64,000 nt of DNA from NCBI GenBank assembly GCA_041686355.1, contig JAWLDZ010000004.1:15533-79532 (forward strand), in the 5' to 3' direction. This DNA comes from DSBN01 sp041686355 (GTDB lineage: Bacteria; Spirochaetota; Spirochaetia; DSM-16054; Sediminispirochaetaceae). Each line of letters begins with the position of its first letter. Position 1 is the stretch's first letter. A program made the translations under genes and the position numbers. Positions 57,028 through 64,000 of this stretch are shown piece by piece. Under the pieces are notes generated by a model that ran no database searches, was not told where the DNA came from, and saw nothing but the letters and a program-made list of their open reading frames with translations.

Positions 57028-58167
57028 ATGGATATTGATTCGTTGTTGAACCAAATTTTTTCACAACCCCTGCAGTTTGGAGTTTTAGAGCTCCCCTTTA
57101 ACCTGCTTGAGCTGGTGCTGCAGTTTTTGCTGCCCCTGCTGCTGATTAGCGGGGGGTATAGGCTCATAATTGTAAGCATCCGCCGCCTGCTGCGGCGCTC
57201 CTCCCTTAAAGAAGAGATTCAGCAGCGTATTTTGCGTTGGCTGCGGCTGGTACTGCGACTCTTTTACATTTTGGGTATAGGACTTTTGATCGGTCGCCTG
57301 TTTGGGGCAAAAATATTTGAATATCTCCAGAGCTTTTATGGAGTTTTGAATCAGCCTCTGATCAACTCCGGCAACACCCGGGTCACTTTCATTACAATTC
57401 TGCTGACAATTCCGGTTTTCTATCTTGCCTCCTGGGCAGGCCGTACCACCCGCGGTATGATGCGCAACTCCCTGCTCACAAGGATAGGTCTTGATGAGGC
57501 TCAGCAGTTCTCGGTATCAAGCCTGGCCCGTTACACCGTAATGGTGCTGGTGCTGCTGATCGGCCTTTCAATCATAGGTATCGATTTGTCTGCACTTACG
57601 GTAATTTTCGGAGTACTTGGAATAGGCTTGGGCTTTGGTCTGCAGAGTGTGGTCTCAAACTTCTTTTCCGGGCTGATCATCATAATAACCCGGCCGGTTA
57701 AAGAGGGAGACCGTATTCTTGTGCAGGGGATAGAAGGAACGATACTCCAGATCCGCATTCTTGCTACGGTAATAAACACACTGACCAATGAAAGCATTAT
57801 TGTGCCCAACTCACAACTGGTGCAGGAGAGTGTCCACAACTTCTCCTTTTATGACCCTTCAATTATTATTAAGAATGAAATTGGGGTTGCCTACTCCAGC
57901 GATATTGACCAAGTTCTGGCTGTGCTTCAGGATATTGCTGAGCGAAATCCCTACCGCCATGACCGTAAAAAGTGTTGGGTGTATCTAAATGAGTTTGGAG
58001 ACTCCAGCATTAACCTTACCGTGTATACCTGGATTCAATCTGCAAATGAAAAATTTGCAGCCCATCATTGGAATAATCTGGAAATCTGGCGGGTGTTTAA
58101 AGAACACAATATTCAGATTCCATTTCCGCAGTTAGACCTGCACTATCGGTCCAAATTTTCAGAATAG
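57028..58167 (+). CDS. mscS: Small-conductance mechanosensitive channel (MscS family)
   Basis: A 379-residue MscS-type channel that opens on membrane tension to release solutes. Four to five predicted helices precede the pore helix LTVIFGVLGIGLGFGLQSVVSNFFSGLIIIITRPVKEGDRI, followed by the MscS beta domain (IEGTILQIRILATVINTLTNESIIVPNS) and a C-terminal cytoplasmic domain. The extra N-terminal helices make it longer than E. coli MscS (286). Divergent from sir2. Confidence 0.92.
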   Translation: MDIDSLLNQIFSQPLQFGVLELPFNLLELVLQFLLPLLLISGGYRLIIVSIRRLLRRSSLKEEIQQRILRWLRLVLRLFYILGIGLLIGRLFGAKIFEYLQSFYGVLNQPLINSGNTRVTFITILLTIPVFYLASWAGRTTRGMMRNSLLTRIGLDEAQQFSVSSLARYTVMVLVLLIGLSIIGIDLSALTVIFGVLGIGLGFGLQSVVSNFFSGLIIIITRPVKEGDRILVQGIEGTILQIRILATVINTLTNESIIVPNSQLVQESVHNFSFYDPSIIIKNEIGVAYSSDIDQVLAVLQDIAERNPYRHDRKKCWVYLNEFGDSSINLTVYTWIQSANEKFAAHHWNNLEIWRVFKEHNIQIPFPQLDLHYRSKFSE

Positions 58168-58218
58168 GAACAGTACAGAGAAGCTGTATGAGCAATTGAG
58201 AATCGCTGAGGCTGCAGC

Positions 58219-58668
58219 CTATTTGTTGACCCTGTTTTCTTCAGCAAAAATGTGGTTTGGGTAGTGCCCTTCCACAATGTCCTGCAGGGAAACTTGTTCG
58301 AAGTACTTTCTAAATAGGGTGTAAGTATGATCCCAGAAACCATGGGCTGAACAGATATCCTCACGTCCGCAGGAGTTTCCGTCGTCAAGGGTGCACGGGG
58401 AAAAATGCAGTTCTTCACCAACAGCCTGGAAAATATCGGCAACAGTTATTTCGTTCAGGGTTTTTACCAGCTGAAAGCCCCCTCCGGGGCCTCGGGTAGA
58501 TTTAATGAGTCCCGCCTTACGAAGACGAAAAAAGATCTGCTCCAAAAATTCTGCGGAAATATCCTCGAGTTCCGAGAGTGTCCGGATTGAAACAGGGTTG
58601 TTTTCAGCCTGTTGTGAAAGCTGAAGTACTGCGCGGAGCGCATAGCGGCCTTTTGTTGTTATTCGCAT
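58219..58668 (-). CDS. Rrf2-family transcriptional regulator (IscR-like)
   Basis: A 149-residue winged-helix regulator (TTKGRYALRAVLQLSQQAENNPVSIRTLSELEDISAEFLEQIFFRLRKAGLIKSTRGPGGGF). Three cysteines in CTLDDGNSCGREDIC match the place of the IscR Fe-S ligands, though spacing differs. It may sense Fe-S status or redox. No isc/suf genes are adjacent. Convergent with mscS. Confidence 0.9.
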   Translation of the reverse strand: MRITTKGRYALRAVLQLSQQAENNPVSIRTLSELEDISAEFLEQIFFRLRKAGLIKSTRGPGGGFQLVKTLNEITVADIFQAVGEELHFSPCTLDDGNSCGREDICSAHGFWDHTYTLFRKYFEQVSLQDIVEGHYPNHIFAEENRVNK

Positions 58669-58761
58669 AACCTTATCCTATTCTTGATATACTGATTTAC
58701 TATACCTTATTGGTCAATAATTGTAAAATCTATTTGCAGGCGGAAGCTAAAATTCTCAATA

Positions 58762-60030
58762 TTAATCACGGTTCAGGGCTATACTCTTATAACCCTTCTG
58801 TTTTTTTGTGGTGAAAGAGCAAAACCCCTCAGGTGAGTGATCAAAATGCTGGAGATGTGCACTTTTTCCGGTAATGAGGAGTGTTCCCCCCGGTTTCAAC
58901 AGTATACGAGCAGCGGTCAGCACTTCCTGGGCGCTTGGTACTCCGGCGAGATGCTCTAGTTCAACAATCATCAAATCGGCTGCGCGGTTTTTCTGTTTGT
59001 CCTTCAGTTTTTCGGCGGCGAGTATCGGGCTGGGGCTGTGAAGCAAAACCCCAAGGCTCACATGAGGTTGTGCTCGGAGATTGTAGCGACTGGCCTGCAA
59101 AGCCAGCATGTCCCGTCCAAGCAGGTCAAAAGTGAGGGAATGTGTAGGCTGAGCAGCAGCCAGCAAGACTGCGGTATGGCCCTGTCCAGGATTCCATATG
59201 CATACCCGACTAAATGGGTCGGCAGCCTTCATACAGCGATATGCGGTTTGGGTCTGGTATGGGATCGAGTCGAAATCGGCAAGTCCCCATACGGTATCGA
59301 GATAATAAGAGAGATCAGCATATTCAAAACTTGCCCCAGTTCTAAAATAGGCAGGCGGCAGCTCTTCCGGCGGCAGCTCTGCTGCCGGTAGAAAACCTTC
59401 AAAAGAAGGCTGATCCTCCCTTGCTTGTTCCTCCGAGGCTATAATAGGCTGTGCCGGAGTAAAGTAAAACACACTATGGCCTGAGCTCTGCTCCTGGTAC
59501 AGTATCCGGGCGTCTAATTCTGCAAGGGTCTGTTGGGTGTAGTCGGCCAGGGGGTTTACCACTACGATTGCCGAGAGCATGCCATGGATGAGCATACTCC
59601 TGTATATCTGCCGTAGTACCGGCTCGCCTACTTTAGCAGGGATATTTGAAATGACAAGGTCAAAATGCTGTCCCCGCAGGCCTTGAAAGGCCAGTCCGCC
59701 GATTACCTGAACTCCCTCTGCAGAGTTCTTCTGTGCATTGTACCGGCTGAATGCAAGGGCTAGGGCATCCCGATCCTGCAGGCTGACCCGCAGGTGGGGA
59801 TAACATTTCTGCAGAGAGACTCCAAGAGTACCGATACCGCAGCCAATATCCAGCACCTGTTGAATTGAACTGAAATCAATATTTTTCTGCACTGTCTTTA
59901 ACAGAAATCGGCTGCCCTTATCAATTTCATAACTGCTGAAGAGTGCCTGGGAGAGTACAAAAGAGAGGTTTCCTTCGGCGCAGCGAAGGGAAACCTCTTT
60001 GTTGCTGTAATGGGAAATTAATGATTCCAT
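58762..60030 (-). CDS. Tandem methyltransferase-like protein (RsmC-related)
   Basis: A 422-residue protein with two Rossmann methyltransferase-like halves. The first (about 20-200) is RsmC-like: SSYEIDKGSRFLLKTV, SAM motif VLDIGCGIGTLGVSL, QDRDALALAFSRYNAQKN. The catalytic NPPF motif reads NIPAK, so N6/N2 methylation is in doubt. The second half (about 250-410) keeps a worn motif (VCIWNPGQGHTAVLLA) and LLKPGGTLLITG. A third gene after epmA and efp on the same strand, suggesting a link to translation. Confidence 0.7.
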   Translation of the reverse strand: MESLISHYSNKEVSLRCAEGNLSFVLSQALFSSYEIDKGSRFLLKTVQKNIDFSSIQQVLDIGCGIGTLGVSLQKCYPHLRVSLQDRDALALAFSRYNAQKNSAEGVQVIGGLAFQGLRGQHFDLVISNIPAKVGEPVLRQIYRSMLIHGMLSAIVVVNPLADYTQQTLAELDARILYQEQSSGHSVFYFTPAQPIIASEEQAREDQPSFEGFLPAAELPPEELPPAYFRTGASFEYADLSYYLDTVWGLADFDSIPYQTQTAYRCMKAADPFSRVCIWNPGQGHTAVLLAAAQPTHSLTFDLLGRDMLALQASRYNLRAQPHVSLGVLLHSPSPILAAEKLKDKQKNRAADLMIVELEHLAGVPSAQEVLTAARILLKPGGTLLITGKSAHLQHFDHSPEGFCSFTTKKQKGYKSIALNRD

Positions 60031-60053
60031 CCTATGGCTGGCTATGCCTAAAC

Positions 60054-60617
60054 CTACTGATTTACCCGCTCTACGTACTCTCTTGTTTCGGTATTTACCA
60101 TAATACGTTCGCCCTCTTTAATGAAGATAGGCACTTTTACCTTTAGGCCAGTCTCCACTTCAACGGTTTTGGTCGCACCGGTTACCGTGTCGCCTTTAAT
60201 CGCATCCTCTGCTTTGGTGACGGTGTACACTATTTTAAAGGGGAGTTTAATATCCAGGGGGCGATCCTCCCACATTATCAGGGTGTATGTATCTCCCTCT
60301 TTCATTAGTTCCCGGTATTCGGGAAAGGTTTTGGCGGGAATCTCGAACTGTTCGTAGGTTTCCAAATCCATGAAGTGGTAGTTAGTATCATCGGCATAGA
60401 GGTACTGACTATCCTTATCTTCAACTAAAATCTCTTCTACTTGGTCCTGGGTTTTCATCGTTTCGCGTAAAACTTGACCACTGGTGGGATTTTTCAGCTT
60501 GGCCCTTACAAAGGCAGACCCTTTTCCGGGTTTCACGAACTCCCGTTCAACCACTACAAAGGGGTCACCCTTTATAAGAATTGCCATTCCCTTTTCTAAT
60601 GCTCCGGCTCTTATCAT
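60054..60617 (-). CDS. efp: Translation elongation factor P
   Basis: EF-P rescues ribosomes stalled at polyproline. It is 187 residues, three beta-barrel domains. The modified loop is KPGKGSAF with Lys32 at the position of E. coli Lys34, the site lysylated by EpmA. The C-terminal signature is KVKVPIFIKEGERIMVNTETREYVER. Lies between epmA (58 bp upstream) and the methyltransferase gene. The ribosome binding site is GAGG. Confidence 0.97.
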   Translation of the reverse strand: MIRAGALEKGMAILIKGDPFVVVEREFVKPGKGSAFVRAKLKNPTSGQVLRETMKTQDQVEEILVEDKDSQYLYADDTNYHFMDLETYEQFEIPAKTFPEYRELMKEGDTYTLIMWEDRPLDIKLPFKIVYTVTKAEDAIKGDTVTGATKTVEVETGLKVKVPIFIKEGERIMVNTETREYVERVNQ

Positions 60618-60675
60618 AATTATCTAACCTCGCTTGAGTTATTATATTCAGTTGACCTGGGTGTGCGGCGTAATG

Positions 60676-61650
60676 CTACGGCCGCATAGTATCAGAAAGC
60701 GGGAAAAAGATCACCCCCTCAATACTGGATTGTCCGCTCAAAGCCATGATCAGGCGGTCAACACCCAGGGCTACACCCGAGCATTTGGGAAAGCCCGTGC
60801 GGTGGATCTCGATAAACTCCTCGTCTATGTCCGGAACGACACTGCTCTCGGCAGCCTTCAGGGCAGACTCTCTGCGAAAGAAGTCCTCAATTTTAGCGGG
60901 ATCCGTCTCTTCCGAGTAGCAGTTGGCCAGCTCGATTCCATTGATATAAAGTTCCCATCGCTCCCGCCAGGGCGTTCCCGGAATCTCCTTGGCCAGACAG
61001 GTAATTTGGCGCGGGAAATCCGTTAGAATAAGGGGCCGGTCCTTTGGCAGCTTCGGTTCTACATAGCTGAGAAAAATTCGGTGGTATATCTGCTCCCAGC
61101 TGTCTTGCGTCGGCTGTATCGAAAGGCCCAGGTTACGGGCGGCACGAACGAGGGCAGGCTTATCTTGGGTTTCAGACAGGTCAAAACCGGCATAATCGAG
61201 AAATGCCTTCCGGACAGTAATTTTTCTAAAGGGCGGGCGCAGTTGTGCGGGGGTTTCAGGACCGGCGAGGCTTTGAATAAGTTCTTCGGTGGTGGCGATT
61301 GAGTTCCGGTAGTCCGCCTCCATGGTGTACCACTCGAGCATGCTGAACTCTGGGTTATGGTGAGGCCCTAGTTCTTCGGAATTGCGAAAGCTGCGGGTAA
61401 TTTGAAAGATGTTACCGCTTCCGGAGGCGATAAGCTTTTTCATATGAACCTCTGGCGAAGGAATGAGGTACAGCGGAAAGGATCCGTATTCATTGCTGGT
61501 AAAAAGCGTCTCAAAGATTTCTATCGGCGCCTCCGGAATAAGAGCCGGTGTAAGCAGAGGCGTGTCCACCTCTAAGTAGTTTTGATTATGAAAAAAGTTT
61601 CTAATCCCGTTGATAATCCGCGAACGGCTGTGCATTTGAGTGAAATTCAT
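60676..61650 (-). CDS. epmA: EF-P lysine ligase EpmA (GenX/PoxA)
   Basis: Class II LysRS paralogue that attaches (R)-beta-lysine to EF-P. It is 324 residues, the same size as E. coli EpmA, with the catalytic core only and no anticodon-binding domain. Motif 2 region FRNSEELGPHHNPEFSMLEWY and motif 3 GVALGVDRLIMAL are present. It is directly upstream of efp; epmB is 6 kb away. No ribosome binding site is visible; a -10-like TACACT (minus strand) ends six bases before the ATG, but its -35 is poor. Confidence 0.94.
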   Translation of the reverse strand: MNFTQMHSRSRIINGIRNFFHNQNYLEVDTPLLTPALIPEAPIEIFETLFTSNEYGSFPLYLIPSPEVHMKKLIASGSGNIFQITRSFRNSEELGPHHNPEFSMLEWYTMEADYRNSIATTEELIQSLAGPETPAQLRPPFRKITVRKAFLDYAGFDLSETQDKPALVRAARNLGLSIQPTQDSWEQIYHRIFLSYVEPKLPKDRPLILTDFPRQITCLAKEIPGTPWRERWELYINGIELANCYSEETDPAKIEDFFRRESALKAAESSVVPDIDEEFIEIHRTGFPKCSGVALGVDRLIMALSGQSSIEGVIFFPLSDTMRP

Positions 61651-61774
61651 GGTACTAGTGTAAAGGAATCATTATGTTTAATACACTAAGGCAGTTTAAA
61701 AATCGTAGAATATTGAAGCTGACCCTTCATAAGTGTACACTTTATAACTGTACAAAAAATAGGAGAAGAACTAC

Positions 61775-64000
61775 ATGTCCACAACAAAGACTCAACTGAG
61801 AATTGGGGATAAACTACACGGCTTTACCGTTACCAATATTGACCCCCTCGAGGAGTACCATGGCAGTGGTATCCATCTGCAGCACGACCTTACCGGTTTG
61901 GAGGTGTATCACCTCTATAATGAGGACCGGGAGAATTTGTTCGCCTTTGCCTTTAAAACTCCCCCCGCCGATGATACCGGGGTTGCCCATATCCTCGAAC
62001 ATACGGTGCTCTCGGGATCGCGGCACTATCCGGTGAAAGACCCTTTTTTAGCGTTGATGCAGGGAAGTGTGAATACCTTTCTGAATGCCATGACCTATCC
62101 CGACAAAACGGTGTATCCCGCCGCCAGTACGGTAAAAAAGGATTACTATAATATAATGTCCGTGTATGCGGATGCGGTTTTTTTCCCCCTTTTAAAACGG
62201 GAGCTCTTCCTGCAGGAGGGCCGCCGCTTTGTACCACAGGAAGACGGGACCCTCAAGGTTGAGGGAATTGTTTTTAATGAAATGAAGGGAAGTTTCTCAA
62301 GTTACGATTCAATCGTCGGTGACTGGTCGTATCGATCACTGTTTGAAAAGTCACAGTATCGGTATGAATCGGGCGGAAGTCCCCAGGCAATTCCGCAGTT
62401 GAGTTACGAGCAGTTTGTGGAGTTCCATAAAAAGTACTACCACCCGGCCAACTGTCGATTTTTTATGTACGGAAATATTCCTACTGAAGAGCAGCTGGAG
62501 TTTCTGCAGAAAAACTATTTGTCCGAGTTTGGGGCCGGAGAGCCGGCACCCGACATTGCTGACGAGCCGTCTTGGCAGGAACCGAAAGTGTTTACAGTAA
62601 AGGGGCCGGCAGTCGAGGGGGAGGAAAAGCCAAAGCCCACCATTACTCTCAACTGGCGTACCGGTGTGATCAACGATCCCCTCACCCTGCTGTCGATGCA
62701 GGTGTTAAGTGGTGCTCTGATCGGACATCCGGGGACTCCTTTGCAGAAATTGATAAATGATACTGAATTGGGCGAGGATATGTCTCCGGTCAGCGGCTTG
62801 GAGACTGATATCCGTGATATGAGTTTTTCCATCGGCATTCGGGGTATTGAACCGGAGAATGCGAGCCAATTTGAGGACCTGGTGTTGGGAGAGCTGAAAA
62901 GGCTTGTCGAGAAGGGACTCCCCTCTGATGTAGTCAAGGGAACCCTGCGGCGGGTTGAGTTTCAGAACCGGGAAATCCGTGGAGGAGCACCCTTTGGCCT
63001 GCGGATGATGAACAAGGCTCTGCGGGGGTGGCTGCACGGGGAGGAACCCCGTACTACCCTCGAGTTTACCCCTCACATGGAAAGACTAAAACAGGAATAC
63101 GATGCGAATCCTCACTACTTTGAACAGCTGATTGAACGCTCACTTTTGAACAATCCCCATCGCAGCACGGTTGTTGTTGAGCCGGACGGGAACTATTTGC
63201 AGGATCTGGATAAAGAGATTCAACAAACTGTCGACAAAATCCGCTCACAGATGAATGAGGTGGAAGAGCAGCAGCTGCGGGGAGATCTGGAGGCATTTGA
63301 GCAGTTTCAAAATGCCCCCGACCCGCAATCTGCCCTGGAAACTATACCAATTTTATCCCGCGAGGATCTGCCGGAGGATATTTCGGTGATCGAGACCGGT
63401 GATACCCAGGTAGATGGTATTCCGGGTTTTACCCACGATTTGTTTACAAACGGCATTATCTATATCGACTTTGCCTTTAATATAACCGAACTATCGGAGC
63501 GAGAGAGATTGCTGCTGCCACTGCTGGGACGCATGCTGACCTCTACCGGTCTGCCCGGTGTTGCGTATGACGAGGTCGCACGCCGACAAAACCTTAAGAT
63601 GGGGGGGCTATCCCCTTATCTGGATATAAGTCCGATGGTCGGTGCCACCGACTCGTATCTGGCGTATCTGTTTGTGCGTTTAAAGTGTCTTGAGGGCTCC
63701 CTGGAGGAGGCCCTTGAACTGACCTTTGACCTCTTACAGCATGCGCAGGTGGAAGATAGCCGGCGCTTGTGGGAAGTTCTCACTGAGTTTAGAAATGACA
63801 TGCGCTCAGCGGTTATTCCGGCGGGACACTCCTTCTCTACCTTACGGGCGGGAGCTCACTTGGAGCCGGCCATTCGGATTGAAGATGAATGGCGCGGGAT
63901 TGAGCAGCTGCTTTTTCTTACCACCCTTCCGGCTCAAGCAGGTCCGGAGGTTGAAGCGATTGGACAGGAGCTGAAGGCTCTGCGTGATAAGCTTATGACC
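61775..64000 (+). CDS. M16C metalloprotease, PreP-like (3' truncated)
   Basis: Zinc protease of the PreP/insulinase M16C family that degrades peptides. The frame is open from ATG 61775 to the window end, 742 codons seen of a family of about 970. The inverted zinc motif is HILEH (GVAHILEHTVLSGS), with the distal Glu likely in ELFLQEGRRF. FLNAMTYPDKTVYPAAS and GIVFNEMKGSFSSYDS are typical. No signal peptide, so cytoplasmic. The ribosome binding site is AGGAGAAG. Divergent from epmA. Confidence 0.95.
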   Translation, partial: MSTTKTQLRIGDKLHGFTVTNIDPLEEYHGSGIHLQHDLTGLEVYHLYNEDRENLFAFAFKTPPADDTGVAHILEHTVLSGSRHYPVKDPFLALMQGSVNTFLNAMTYPDKTVYPAASTVKKDYYNIMSVYADAVFFPLLKRELFLQEGRRFVPQEDGTLKVEGIVFNEMKGSFSSYDSIVGDWSYRSLFEKSQYRYESGGSPQAIPQLSYEQFVEFHKKYYHPANCRFFMYGNIPTEEQLEFLQKNYLSEFGAGEPAPDIADEPSWQEPKVFTVKGPAVEGEEKPKPTITLNWRTGVINDPLTLLSMQVLSGALIGHPGTPLQKLINDTELGEDMSPVSGLETDIRDMSFSIGIRGIEPENASQFEDLVLGELKRLVEKGLPSDVVKGTLRRVEFQNREIRGGAPFGLRMMNKALRGWLHGEEPRTTLEFTPHMERLKQEYDANPHYFEQLIERSLLNNPHRSTVVVEPDGNYLQDLDKEIQQTVDKIRSQMNEVEEQQLRGDLEAFEQFQNAPDPQSALETIPILSREDLPEDISVIETGDTQVDGIPGFTHDLFTNGIIYIDFAFNITELSERERLLLPLLGRMLTSTGLPGVAYDEVARRQNLKMGGLSPYLDISPMVGATDSYLAYLFVRLKCLEGSLEEALELTFDLLQHAQVEDSRRLWEVLTEFRNDMRSAVIPAGHSFSTLRAGAHLEPAIRIEDEWRGIEQLLFLTTLPAQAGPEVEAIGQELKALRDKLMT

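Noticed and set aside
1..64000. tRNA, rRNA, CRISPR array, prophage or insertion sequence
   Set aside because: Checked the gaps between genes; none shows a cloverleaf, spaced repeats, transposase or integrase. A tRNAscan or repeat finder run would settle this.

Overview
The window is a stretch of bacterial chromosome, best explained as a free-living, anaerobic, flagellated spirochaete of the Spirochaetaceae type. This is inferred from gene content and family features only. The evidence is a class I lysyl-tRNA synthetase as the only complete LysRS in view, a flagellar gene (fliS) behind a sigma-28-like promoter, a substrate-binding protein whose signal peptide ends in AFA-GGQQ, oxygen-defence genes typical of anaerobes (rubrerythrin, superoxide reductase, rubredoxin), an [FeFe] hydrogenase operon beside Rex, and a CoaE with a deviant P-loop. 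I see no prophage, insertion sequence, CRISPR array, rRNA or tRNA. Coding density is high and base composition looks even. The first gene (UvrD/PcrA helicase) is cut at its 5' end and the last (PreP-like M16 protease) at its 3' end.

Layout. 1-4.6 kb: helicase, two small membrane proteins, rplM-rpsI-recX, a DNA-binding response regulator with a receiver-only partner, and acylphosphatase. 4.7-9.5 kb: enolase (minus), prolyl-tRNA synthetase, a UPF0158-GNAT fusion, and a small membrane protein. 9.5-16.2 kb: an oligopeptide ABC transporter oppA-B-C-D-F (minus) with an XRE regulator upstream. 16.4-20.9 kb: an Nqr-type Na+ pump operon nqrBCDEF with no nqrA, ending in an unknown soluble gene. 20.9-23.3 kb: a WYL-like regulator and the rbr-dfx-rub operon. 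23.3-26.8 kb: metH (minus). 27-29.6 kb: a four-subunit 2-oxoacid:ferredoxin oxidoreductase. 29.7-36.8 kb: an unknown protein, RlpA, class I LysRS, Era, ClpP, an EEP-family lipoprotein and RmuC. 36.8-42.9 kb: rex and the divergent hydrogenase operon. 43-49 kb: PhoH-like ATPase, MocR regulator, a PhnP-like hydrolase, a 58-residue coiled-coil protein, and a propeller fused to a dead polysaccharide deacetylase domain. 49-55.2 kb: fliS, a FlgN-like gene, polA, coaE, a SPOR protein and epmB, with several overlapping start and stop codons. 55.1-64 kb: an Hsp70-SBD/OmpA fusion, sirtuin, MscS, Rrf2 regulator, a tandem methyltransferase, efp, epmA and the M16 protease.

How the parts work together (inference). 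The 2-oxoacid oxidoreductase makes reduced ferredoxin. The HydABC hydrogenase could use ferredoxin plus NADH to make H2. The Nqr complex oxidises NADH and exports Na+. Rex reads NADH/NAD+ next to the hydrogenase genes. EpmA, EpmB and EF-P form a full EF-P lysylation route within 8 kb.

The most notable observations are: (1) a membrane protein joining an Hsp70 substrate-binding-like domain to a periplasmic OmpA domain that lacks the peptidoglycan-binding Asp; (2) about eight genes whose predicted sigma-70 promoter puts the transcript start 0-4 nt before the start codon, suggesting that leaderless mRNAs are common; (3) an Nqr operon without nqrA; (4) a sigma-28-like promoter heading an operon that carries DNA polymerase I.
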